A stretch of DNA of 48,239 nucleotides from Alphaproteobacteria bacterium. Its GTDB lineage: Bacteria; Pseudomonadota; Alphaproteobacteria; Sphingomonadales; Emcibacteraceae. Positions 40,629 through 48,239 of this stretch are shown in pieces. A program made the position numbers and the translations under genes. The DNA is taken from positions 1 through 48,239 of the forward strand of contig JAADFR010000185.1 of assembly GCA_013152755.1 (NCBI GenBank), read 5' to 3'. Every line of letters begins with the position of its first letter. Position 1 is the first letter of the stretch. The notes beneath the pieces were generated by a model, which saw nothing but the letters and a program-made list of their open reading frames with translations, made no database searches and was not told where the DNA came from.

Positions 40629-41717
40629 TTGAAAATTATTAAATTATTTATGGCATCACTAATGCTTTTCCTGCCTGTCAGCCTTCAGGCAATGGATCAC
40701 AGCAAACCCTTAATGCTGCAAGATGATTTTTATAAGGAATATTGGGAACAGCATTTCCTGTTTGAGGATGGCAGCTTTGTCACCAGCCGGTTTCTGGTGG
40801 CCAACTTTCCCTGGCCCGTGGGCAAGGACCATGGCATCATGGTCACGACCGTGGTATCCCCTGATGGTAAACGCACCATCATCAAGAATGGCCGCGGCCC
40901 CGACGAATGGGGGTTTGACAAGGAAAAATTTGACCTTTTCATTCACGTCCATCGCCTGAAAAGCCAAGGCAACAAACATGAAATTCATATTGGCACCAAA
41001 GATGGCAACAGAGTTAATGTGGCCGTAACCTCCCCCGGCGTGCCGCTGGATCACCAACGTTACGACAAGAAAAAGAGATATATGGAAAGCTCTTTCTATA
41101 TGCCGTTTGTCACCGGACAGGGCCAATGGAATGTGCTTGATGAAGAAACACAGGCTTTTGTCTCCGGCGGGGGCAAGGTTCAGGGATTTGGCACCCATGT
41201 CATCTTTAATGGCCGGGTGGAAAAGCTGCTGAAAAACTGGCTACGTGTCTCTGGGCTGCGGGCGGACGGCAAGGATCAACCTGTGCCCTTTCTGTCCTCA
41301 ATCAAACGGGCCGATGGCAGTGAAGACACCCTATTGACCCTGCGAAATTCAGATAATGACATTGCAAAATTCTCCAATATTACCCTGAAATACAAGGATA
41401 TTAAAAAGGGTAATAATCATTCCACTTATCCCACGGTTATTGAGGTCACGGCCCGCAATGATGAGGCCAGCCTGATCGGCACCATTCGTTTCACCCGAAA
41501 AATTGACCATTTCAATATCAATGAGCATCTGAATTTCTTTGAACGAAATTTTGCCGAATCCAGAGCCTCCGTAGCCAATTACCGTTATATTGCGGATTAT
41601 GACCTGTCCTATGTGACCGAAAAAGGATCCACAAAGCTCACCGGCAAAGCCCTCAGCGAATATAAGGACATCCTCCCACCCAAGAAAAAGAAAAACAAAA
41701 GAAGAAAACGGCGCTAA
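40629..41717 (+). CDS. Secreted protein of unknown function with polybasic C-terminus
   Basis: 362 aa; signal peptide MKIIKLFMASLMLFLPVSLQA, beta-rich body, C-terminus PPKKKKNKRRKRR. No confident family assignment by eye (possibly lipocalin-like/CrtC-Svf1-like). Confidence 0.75.
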   Translation: MKIIKLFMASLMLFLPVSLQAMDHSKPLMLQDDFYKEYWEQHFLFEDGSFVTSRFLVANFPWPVGKDHGIMVTTVVSPDGKRTIIKNGRGPDEWGFDKEKFDLFIHVHRLKSQGNKHEIHIGTKDGNRVNVAVTSPGVPLDHQRYDKKKRYMESSFYMPFVTGQGQWNVLDEETQAFVSGGGKVQGFGTHVIFNGRVEKLLKNWLRVSGLRADGKDQPVPFLSSIKRADGSEDTLLTLRNSDNDIAKFSNITLKYKDIKKGNNHSTYPTVIEVTARNDEASLIGTIRFTRKIDHFNINEHLNFFERNFAESRASVANYRYIADYDLSYVTEKGSTKLTGKALSEYKDILPPKKKKNKRRKRR

Positions 41718-41825
41718 ATTAAGGAAATTCTTAATCCTGCCCGTTTATAAATCTTAGACTCTTGTAAAAAGCCCTGATAATATCGGGGCAATTAGGGAAG
41801 AAATCAAGTTAAGGACCAAAACGGC

Positions 41826-43109
41826 ATGACCCGACCTCAGAAATATCTGACGCGAATCGTACTTTTTCTCATACCTGTTATTATTCTCTGTGTATTCTTA
41901 TACCCGCGATTGCAGGGTGCCTTTGCCACCAATCCTGGTCTGAATGGTCTCATTGCCAGCGTACTGCTCATCGGCATTATCATGTCCATCCGGCAGGTTA
42001 CCATGCTGAGTCCCGCCACCATATGGATTGAAAAATTCCGCAAAAGTGACTCATCAGAGGTGCCCGGCGATGCGCCGAAAATTATCGCCCCCATGGCCGC
42101 CATGATGGGCGAGAGTGACCGCAAGCTGTCCCTGTCCGCCCTGTCCATGCGCACCATATTGGACGGTATCGCCGCCCGAATGGATGAGGGACGCGAGATT
42201 ACCCGCTATTTCATTGGCCTGCTGATTTTTCTGGGCTTGCTGGGCACATTCTGGGGCTTGCTCGGCACCATTGGGTCCATCAAAGACACCATCAATAACC
42301 TGACCGTTGGCTCCAACGACATCTCTATCCTGTTTGATGACCTGAAAGACGGCCTTTCCGCGCCCCTTGGCGGCATGGGGACGGCTTTCAGTTCCTCACT
42401 CTTTGGTTTGGCAGGTTCCGTGGTTCTGGGCTTCATTGACCTTCAGGCAGGGCAAGCACAGGGCCGGTTCTTCAATGATCTTGAGGATTGGTTGTCCGGC
42501 GTGACAAAATTGTCCCGGGGCAGCAGCCTTGCCGCCGTAGAGGGCGGTGACGCCAGTGTCCCGGCCTATGTGAGCGCCCTTCTGGAACAATCCGCCGACA
42601 GTCTGGAAAACCTCCATAATGTCATTGCCCGCAGTGAGGAACGGCGGGCCGATGTGAATACGGCCATGCTCAATCTGTCAGAACAATTATCCACCCTGTC
42701 GGACAGCCAGACAGAAATGCGGTCGGTTCTGAAACAGATGCTGGAGCTTTTCGCCAACCAGATTTCCGGCGAGGACGATAAAATTCAGGTCAAGCATCTG
42801 CGTAATATTGATGTTCAGCTTAAATATCTAACCGAGGAAACAGTGAAGGGACAACATCAGTTTAACGATACCCTGAAATCCGAATTCAAACTTCTGGCCC
42901 GTACATTGGGCGCTATTGTAGACCGCAAGCCCCAAGCTCAACCGGAGCCCGCGCAAGCACAGCCAGCCGCAGAGCCGGAACCAGCGCCAGCGGCCCCGCC
43001 CGCGACTGCGGATAATCTGGACTATGACATGCCAACGCCCAAGCCAAAGTCCAACAAGAAACCGCTCTTTACAACGGATAAGAAACTGACCGCCAGAAAG
43101 GACGACTGA
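41826..43109 (+). CDS. MotA/TolQ/ExbB proton-channel family protein (non-flagellar context)
   Basis: 427 aa; two N-terminal TM segments, YFIGLLIFLGLLGTFWGLLGTIGSIKDTI ... LGGMGTAFSSSLFGLAGSVVLGFID, then a long charged C-terminal helix region and Pro/Ala linker. Confidence 0.85.
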   Translation: MTRPQKYLTRIVLFLIPVIILCVFLYPRLQGAFATNPGLNGLIASVLLIGIIMSIRQVTMLSPATIWIEKFRKSDSSEVPGDAPKIIAPMAAMMGESDRKLSLSALSMRTILDGIAARMDEGREITRYFIGLLIFLGLLGTFWGLLGTIGSIKDTINNLTVGSNDISILFDDLKDGLSAPLGGMGTAFSSSLFGLAGSVVLGFIDLQAGQAQGRFFNDLEDWLSGVTKLSRGSSLAAVEGGDASVPAYVSALLEQSADSLENLHNVIARSEERRADVNTAMLNLSEQLSTLSDSQTEMRSVLKQMLELFANQISGEDDKIQVKHLRNIDVQLKYLTEETVKGQHQFNDTLKSEFKLLARTLGAIVDRKPQAQPEPAQAQPAAEPEPAPAAPPATADNLDYDMPTPKPKSNKKPLFTTDKKLTARKDD

Positions 43110-44212
43110 TGTCTCTGTTACGCACAGGCAGACGGCGGCCCGGCGGCAGCGGCATGGACAACAGCTGGCCGGGATTTGTTGATGCCCTCAGCACCATGTT
43201 GCTGGTGATCATTTTCCTGCTGTCCATCTTTATGCTGGCTCAATTCTTTCTGGGGCAGGCCCTGTCCAGCAAAGAGGATATACTGGACAAGCTCCGGGCC
43301 GAGATTTTCGACCTTCAGGACAGCCTGTCCATTCAGGAACAGATCAACAATGATCTGAATATTGAATTCAACCGCATCTCGTCCAATCTTACAGAAGCCA
43401 ATATTTCCAAGGAAGATCTCGCGGCGCGTATATTGGAGCTGGAATCCGATCTGGCCGATGCACAGGGCCAAGGCAACCGGGTCAAACGCAGCAGTAATGA
43501 ACAGGTGAAAATCATCCGCGATCTGGAAAAAAGATACCGGGAATCCACCGCCACGCTGGCCCGTGAAAAGGAGCTGACGCTAGCCGCCAACCGGCGCGTT
43601 GACCTGCTCAACCATCAATTAACCACCCTGCGTAAACAGCTATCCGTTCTTAATGCGGCCCTTGAGGCTTCAGAGAAACGGGACAAGGAACAGCGCGTAT
43701 CCATTGAAAACCTGAGCCAGCGGCTCAATGCCGCCCTTGCCTCCAAGGTGCAGGAGCTAAGCCAGTTCCGGTCCGAATTTTTTGGCCGGTTGAAAAAAGT
43801 TCTGGGTAACCGCTCGGATATTCGCATCCACGGTGATCGTTTTGTCTTTCAGTCCGAAGTTCTCTTTACCTCTGGCTCCGCCGTTCTGGGGTCAAAGGGG
43901 CAGAACGAAATGCGTAAACTGGCCAGCGCCCTGAGAGAGATTTCAGCCACCATTCCGAAAAATATTGACTGGGTGCTGAGGGTTGATGGTCATACGGATA
44001 ACCTGCCGATCCGGACAAAACAATTCCCGTCCAACTGGGATCTGTCCACGGCGCGCGCTTTGTCGGTGGTTAAATTTCTGATTTCGGAAGGCATCCCGGC
44101 CAAAAGATTTGCCGCCACAGGTTTTGGGCAATTTCACCCGCTGGACAAAGCCAATACGGCAGAGGCCCGCAAACGCAACCGCCGCATAGAAATGCGCCTG
44201 ACTCAGCGGTAA
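43109..44212 (+). CDS. MotB/OmpA-domain protein with long coiled coil (partner of preceding MotA-like protein)
   Basis: 367 aa; single TM with Asp (PGFVDALSTMLLVIIFLLSIF), coiled coil, OmpA-like C-terminus (LRVDGHTDNLPIRTKQFPSNWDLSTARALSVVKFLISEGIPAKRFAATGFGQFHPLD). TGATG overlap with the previous gene. Confidence 0.87.
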   Translation: MSLLRTGRRRPGGSGMDNSWPGFVDALSTMLLVIIFLLSIFMLAQFFLGQALSSKEDILDKLRAEIFDLQDSLSIQEQINNDLNIEFNRISSNLTEANISKEDLAARILELESDLADAQGQGNRVKRSSNEQVKIIRDLEKRYRESTATLAREKELTLAANRRVDLLNHQLTTLRKQLSVLNAALEASEKRDKEQRVSIENLSQRLNAALASKVQELSQFRSEFFGRLKKVLGNRSDIRIHGDRFVFQSEVLFTSGSAVLGSKGQNEMRKLASALREISATIPKNIDWVLRVDGHTDNLPIRTKQFPSNWDLSTARALSVVKFLISEGIPAKRFAATGFGQFHPLDKANTAEARKRNRRIEMRLTQR

Positions 44213-44241
44213 GTATCTACCGCTATTTGCTTCCCCTTTAC

Positions 44242-44270
44242 CGTCACCCCGGACTTGATCCGGGGCGACG
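44242..44270. repeat. REP-like palindrome in a convergent intergenic gap (possible bidirectional terminator)
   Basis: CGTCACCCCGGACTTGATCCGGGGCGACG; near-perfect inverted repeat between convergent 43109-44212(+) and 44293-46098(-). Confidence 0.7.
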
Positions 44271-44292
44271 GCGTAGGAAAGGGTATTACTAC

Positions 44293-46098
44293 CTAAAGCT
44301 CGTCCTTATCACCGAATTGCAATTTGGCCAGACGGGCATAGAGACCGCCTTCTTTGATCAATTCATCATGGGTGCCGATAGTGATGATACGGCCATGATC
44401 CATGACTACGATCCGGTCCGCCTTCTTTACCGTCGCCAGCCTGTGGGCCACGATAAGCGTGGTGCGGCCCTGCATCAGTTTTTCCAATGCTTCCTGCACC
44501 TTCTTCTCGCTTTCCGCATCCAGCGATGAGGTCGCCTCATCCAGAAGAAGGATCGGCGCGTCCCGCAATATGGCGCGGGCAATGGCGATGCGTTGGCGTT
44601 GTCCCCCGGACAGGCGGCTGCCGCGCTCGCCCAGATAAGTCTGCATCCCGTCCGGCAGGCGATCAATAAATTCATCGGCGCGGGCGGCCACGGCGGCGGC
44701 CCTGACCATTTCCGCGCTGGCATCGGGATTGCCGTAACGGATATTATCCTCCACCGTGGTCGCAAAAACCACCGTTTCCTGAGGCACAATAGCCAGCCGT
44801 TTGCGCACCTCTTCCGGATCAGCCTGACAGATATTCACGCCGTCAATGGTGATGTTGCCCTCCGCCGGATCATAAAAACGCTGTATGAGCTGAAAAACCG
44901 TGGTTTTTCCGGCACCGGACGGGCCGACAATAGCCAAATTTTCGCCCTTTGCCACGGACAGATTTAGCTGATTCAGTATCTTCTCCCCCGGCCTTGAAGG
45001 ATAAGTGAAGGTCACATTGTTAAAGTCAATACGGCCCTCATGGACATCCGGCAGGGGAAGCGGATTTTCAGGCGCCTTAATATCAGCCTCCGTATGGATA
45101 ATCGATACGCAGCGGCTTATGGCACCAGCGGCCCGTTGCAGTTCGCCGTAAACCTCGCTGAGCGAGCCCACAGCCCCGGCCACCATGGCCGCATACATGA
45201 CGAAAGAGGCCAATTCGCCGCCGGTCATCTCGCCTGAGATCACATCGGACGCCCCGATCCACAGGACAAAATCCATGGCGGCAAACATCATCAGGATCAC
45301 AAGACCCATGAGCCATGAACGGATTTTAATCCGCCGCACCGCCATATCAAACGTAGCCTCCACATAAGTGGAAAAACGCAGGCTCTCCCGCACTTCCTGT
45401 GTGAAGCCCTGAATGGTCTGCACCGCGCCGATGGTTTCATTGGCCACCGCGCTGACCTCGGCGGTTTTATCCTGTGTTTTGGTGGATAGTTTACGCACCC
45501 GGCGGCCCAGAACAATGATCGGCACCACCACCAGCGGCACCACCAATAACACCAGCCCCAACATCTTGGCACTGGTCACCGCCATAAAAATCAGGCCGCC
45601 CACAAGGGTCAGGACATTCCGCAAGGCAATGGAGATGGAAGACCCCACCGCCGACTGAATAACGGTGGTATCCGTGGTCAGCCGCGAAATAATATCACCG
45701 GTAAGATTTTTCTCAAAAAATGTCGGGCTTAAACGAATAACATTGCTGAATACGGCTTTTCGAATATCGGCTACGACTCGTTCGCCAATCCATGAAACAA
45801 AATAATGCCGGGCAAAGGTCGCCACCGCCAGGATGAAGGCCACCACCATCAGAATGGCAAAATAGCGATCAATTAAACCGGCGTTTTCAGCAGAAAACCC
45901 CTCGTCAATCATACTGCGAAAGGCCAAGGGGATTAGCAAAGTGGCCCCGGATGCGATGATCAGGGCGATGAAGGCGCTGAACATCGTTTTTTTATATTGA
46001 GATAAAAATCCCCATAACAATTTGATTTCACTGACTTTTTTACGGGGCGCTATATCCTGTTCCGACTTGGATGTTATCCCTGCTTGTTGTTCTGACAT
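44293..46098 (-). CDS. ABC transporter, fused transmembrane and ATPase domains (MsbA/LipA-exporter type)
   Basis: 601 aa; six-TM ABC domain, Walker A GPSGAGKTTVFQLIQRFYDP, signature LSGGQRQRIAIARAILRDAPILLLDEATSSLD. Confidence 0.95.
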   Translation of the reverse strand: MSEQQAGITSKSEQDIAPRKKVSEIKLLWGFLSQYKKTMFSAFIALIIASGATLLIPLAFRSMIDEGFSAENAGLIDRYFAILMVVAFILAVATFARHYFVSWIGERVVADIRKAVFSNVIRLSPTFFEKNLTGDIISRLTTDTTVIQSAVGSSISIALRNVLTLVGGLIFMAVTSAKMLGLVLLVVPLVVVPIIVLGRRVRKLSTKTQDKTAEVSAVANETIGAVQTIQGFTQEVRESLRFSTYVEATFDMAVRRIKIRSWLMGLVILMMFAAMDFVLWIGASDVISGEMTGGELASFVMYAAMVAGAVGSLSEVYGELQRAAGAISRCVSIIHTEADIKAPENPLPLPDVHEGRIDFNNVTFTYPSRPGEKILNQLNLSVAKGENLAIVGPSGAGKTTVFQLIQRFYDPAEGNITIDGVNICQADPEEVRKRLAIVPQETVVFATTVEDNIRYGNPDASAEMVRAAAVAARADEFIDRLPDGMQTYLGERGSRLSGGQRQRIAIARAILRDAPILLLDEATSSLDAESEKKVQEALEKLMQGRTTLIVAHRLATVKKADRIVVMDHGRIITIGTHDELIKEGGLYARLAKLQFGDKDEL

Positions 46099-46267
46099 TT
46101 ATTCCCTGATCCTGTGTTTATTACCCTGTGCCCTCATCCCTCATCATATAGGCTCCCGCAGGCAATCCCGCAACGGTTCAATAAAAGAAATCTGCAAACT
46201 TCCCTTGCTTTCGTAATTTCCCTTGGGTATATAGGCGCAATTAAATTTTCGCGGAGAAGAGAGAGCG

Positions 46268-46492
46268 ATGAAACAGAATATTCACCCGGACTACCATGAA
46301 ATCAATGTGGTAATGACCGATGGCACTAGCTACAAAACCTTTTCTACCTGGGGTAAAGAAGGCGACACAATGACTTTGGAAGTTGATCCTAAATCCCATC
46401 CGGCATGGACGGGCGGGACCAAGCAAATTGCAGATAAAGGACGCGTTGCACAGTTCAACAAGCGTTTCGCAAACTTCAAATTGTCAAAATAA
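46268..46492 (+). CDS. rpmE: 50S ribosomal protein L31 (cysteine-free form)
   Basis: 74 aa; [70 protein letters not shown]. Confidence 0.96.
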   Translation: MKQNIHPDYHEINVVMTDGTSYKTFSTWGKEGDTMTLEVDPKSHPAWTGGTKQIADKGRVAQFNKRFANFKLSK

Positions 46493-46517
46493 CCGATTTT
46501 ACGGTTTTAAGAATTTT

Positions 46518-46553
46518 AATTGGGGCATCCTTTACAGGGTGCCTCAATTTTTT
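46518..46553 (+). terminator. Rho-independent terminator of rpmE
   Basis: AATTGGGGCATCC / GGGTGCCTCAATT stem (with wobble/mismatch) followed by T-tract. Confidence 0.8.
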
Positions 46554-46559
46554 ATGGGC

Positions 46560-47027
46560 TCAGCTATCTTCACTGCTTAACCTGTGAAACAGCTGATGCA
46601 CGGGATTGATGATTTCCCGGTCACCGTAAACCATTTTATCCATCCGAGCGACCTGCCGATAAATATTTTGGGCTTTCTCCAGAAAAACCACAAATTCCGC
46701 CGGCAGGCTTCCCTGACTGGTATCCACATCCGCAAGGCATATATCCTCTGCCCCAAGCCGATATTTCATGCTCCCGGCCTCCTCTTTGGTGATCTCACCC
46801 GAGGCGACCCCCTTTTGAACCAAAAACCACGCCATGACCTGCATCAGGCAAGTAGAAACCCGCATGCTTTCGCTGGCATAATAAACATCTGATTTTAACG
46901 ACAGGTCAAAACCGGAAATCCGGTCGTTATCGGCCTCAAGATAGCTTGCCACCGTCTGGGTGAGCGCCATTGCTTCCTGATAGGATTTCTCCAGAAAACG
47001 CGAATTCAGCAGATCATCTTCACTCAT
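46560..47027 (-). CDS. rcdA: DUF1465 family protein, RcdA-like (regulator of CtrA degradation)
   Basis: 155 aa; SRFLEKSYQEAMALTQTVASYLE...YYASESMRVSTCLMQVMAWFLVQKGVASGEIT. Confidence 0.85.
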   Translation of the reverse strand: MSEDDLLNSRFLEKSYQEAMALTQTVASYLEADNDRISGFDLSLKSDVYYASESMRVSTCLMQVMAWFLVQKGVASGEITKEEAGSMKYRLGAEDICLADVDTSQGSLPAEFVVFLEKAQNIYRQVARMDKMVYGDREIINPVHQLFHRLSSEDS

Positions 47028-47120
47028 ACCCTGTGGTGCCTTATATAGCTGTCCATCTTAGATTCTTGCCAATATTACAGGTTATTTCTTAAGGCCGGGT
47101 TACTTTTTTCATATAGTTGT

Positions 47121-47150
47121 CTTGAAATATTCCGCGTCCTGATTATCTAT
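47121..47150 (+). promoter_or_regulatory. Putative RpoH (heat-shock sigma) promoter of hsp20
   Basis: CTTGAAA at 47121-47127 and AT-rich ATTATCTAT around 47142-47150, roughly matching CTTGAAA-N-CYTATNT type promoters. Confidence 0.4.
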
Positions 47151-47193
47151 ATTTTATAGACAGGGCCAAATACGGACTGCCTATATTTTGAGA

Positions 47194-47250
47194 CGTCCCG
47201 GCCATTTGGCGGGACATGATGAACATATCGCTTTTAAGATAGAAAGGATA
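47194..47250 (+). ncRNA. ROSE-like RNA thermometer in hsp20 5'UTR
   Basis: Hairpin GTCCCG..CGGGAC (47194-47214 region), then SD-sequestering hairpin 47226-47250: UAUC(G)CUUU pairs with AAAGGAUA, containing the ROSE-type UCGCU opposite AGGA with a bulged G, just before ATG 47256. Confidence 0.7.
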
Positions 47251-47255
47251 ATATT

Positions 47256-47723
47256 ATGCGTACAATGGATTTAACCCCCCTCCTGCGGTCTTCCATCGGA
47301 TTTGACCATATCAACCGTTTGCTGGATACGGCGCTCACTAATAACGAGCCTAGCTACCCACCCTATAACATCGAAAAAATCAGCGAGGATGATTACAGAA
47401 TCACTGTAGCCCTTGCCGGATTTTCAGAAGATGATCTTGATGTGACCATCAATGAGGGCGTGCTGATTATCTCCGCCCGCACCACACAGGAAAAAGAAGA
47501 AGAGAGTGATGATGGCCGCTATCTCCATCGCGGCATTGCCCAGCGTTCCTTTGAACGCCGTTTCCGTCTGGCCGAAACCATCCGGGTTATCGGGGCCGCT
47601 CTGGAAAACGGCCTGCTGACCATTGATTTGCAGAGAGAAGTCCCCGAACATCTCAAACCCCGCAAGATCAATATCAATGGCAAAAGCAAGAAACCAAAGG
47701 TAATCAACGACAAAGCTGCCTGA
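47256..47723 (+). CDS. Hsp20/IbpA-type small heat shock protein
   Basis: 155 aa; RSSIGFDHINRLLDTAL, PPYNIEKISEDDYRITVALAGFSEDDLDVTINEGVLIISART, LHRGIAQRSFERRFRLAETI. Confidence 0.94.
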   Translation: MRTMDLTPLLRSSIGFDHINRLLDTALTNNEPSYPPYNIEKISEDDYRITVALAGFSEDDLDVTINEGVLIISARTTQEKEEESDDGRYLHRGIAQRSFERRFRLAETIRVIGAALENGLLTIDLQREVPEHLKPRKININGKSKKPKVINDKAA

Positions 47724-47736
47724 ACCCTACCACAGA

Positions 47737-47766
47737 AACCCTGCCCGACCCGGCGGGGTTTCTTTT
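47737..47766 (+). terminator. Rho-independent terminator of hsp20
   Basis: AAACCCTGCC..GGCGGGGTTT hairpin followed by CTTTTT. Confidence 0.85.
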
Positions 47767-47972
47767 TATGAAAAGAAACTTTCCGCCGATTGACGGGCAT
47801 CTCCCTTTTGGGCAATGGCCTGTTCGGTCCGGCTTATTTCACCCTTGATGGCCTCCAGACGCATGGTCAGAAGCTCCACAGAATGAGTGGTCAAATCCTC
47901 CGCCAATACATCAATCATGGGGGTGTTTTTCAACAGTTCCCATTCATCTTTCAGGTCCGTTAAATTAGTCAT
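47766..47972 (-). CDS. Small hypothetical protein, DUF1192-like
   Basis: 68 aa; PMIDVLAEDLTTHSVELLTMRLEAIKGEISRTEQAIAQK; pattern of DUF1192 proteins. Confidence 0.7.
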   Translation of the reverse strand: MTNLTDLKDEWELLKNTPMIDVLAEDLTTHSVELLTMRLEAIKGEISRTEQAIAQKGDARQSAESFFS

Positions 47973-48042
47973 TTAATTCTCTTGATCTTTTGTCATTAAT
48001 GCTCATTCTCTATAGCATAAATCATATGTAAAAGGACATCCC

Positions 48043-48239
48043 ATGACAGAATTTATGACGGCCATAGAAATCACCCGCTTTGGCGAGCCGGACGTCCTGA
48101 AACCGCGCCAGCTCCCCGTGCCGGATATAAAGGATGATGAGCTTTTGATCAGAGTCGCGGCCGCCGGGGTCAACCGGCCCGACATCATGCAGCGTACGGG
48201 CATGTATCTGGCCCCGAAAGGCGCATCGGAAATTCCCGG
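48043..48239 (+). CDS. NAD(P)H quinone oxidoreductase (zinc-type alcohol dehydrogenase-like), truncated by window end
   Basis: MTEFMTAIEITRFGEPDVLKPRQLPVPDIKDDELLIRVAAAGVNRPDIMQRTGMY...; open to window edge. Confidence 0.85.
   Translation, partial: MTEFMTAIEITRFGEPDVLKPRQLPVPDIKDDELLIRVAAAGVNRPDIMQRTGMYLAPKGASEIP

Noticed and set aside
41826-44212. Zorya anti-phage defence system
   Set aside because: Only the ZorA/ZorB-like motor architecture is present; neighbours are an orphan secreted protein and an ABC exporter, with no helicase/nuclease or ZorC/D/E-like genes.
46268-46492. Zinc-independent (C-minus) L31 as a novelty
   Set aside because: A cysteine-free L31 is ordinary for alphaproteobacteria; not worth a finding.

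Overview
The window looks like a chromosomal segment of an alphaproteobacterium. Family cues are SciP, RcdA (DUF1465), FlbD, the DUF1476 F1-ATPase zeta-type inhibitor, DUF1192 and a purC-purS-purQ-purL-bolA-grxD block. Nucleotides 1-15748 are a flagellar cluster: flhA (partial), flbD, motA, fliN, fliH, fliG, fliF and sciP, then flgE, flgD and fliK on the minus strand, and flgK-flgL on the plus strand. The rest is mostly housekeeping: mnmA, a NIT-domain chemoreceptor, a PLP-dependent lyase/decarboxylase plus TetR, yqgE, panB, yfgM-bamB-der, trmJ, rpsD, a TonB receptor, pur genes, a non-flagellar MotA/MotB-like pair, an ABC exporter, rpmE, rcdA and hsp20. I saw no CRISPR array, prophage, transposase, rRNA or tRNA gene, or recognisable defence island. 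The most interesting observations are: (1) fliF appears split by a single-nucleotide frameshift near 6821; (2) the divergent fliK/flgK intergenic region carries two opposed sigma54-type promoters with a direct-repeat enhancer-like element between them; (3) a GGCAA-N3-TTGCC palindrome recurs in the fliF and flgK leaders; (4) the hsp20 5'UTR folds into a ROSE-type RNA-thermometer hairpin that sequesters the Shine-Dalgarno; (5) a perfect FNR/FixK-type box (TTGAT-N4-GTCAA) precedes tandem hemerythrin-like genes whose canonical iron ligands are partly missing; (6) a stator-like MotA/MotB-like pair of unknown function. All statements come from reading the sequence; no searches or folding programs were run.
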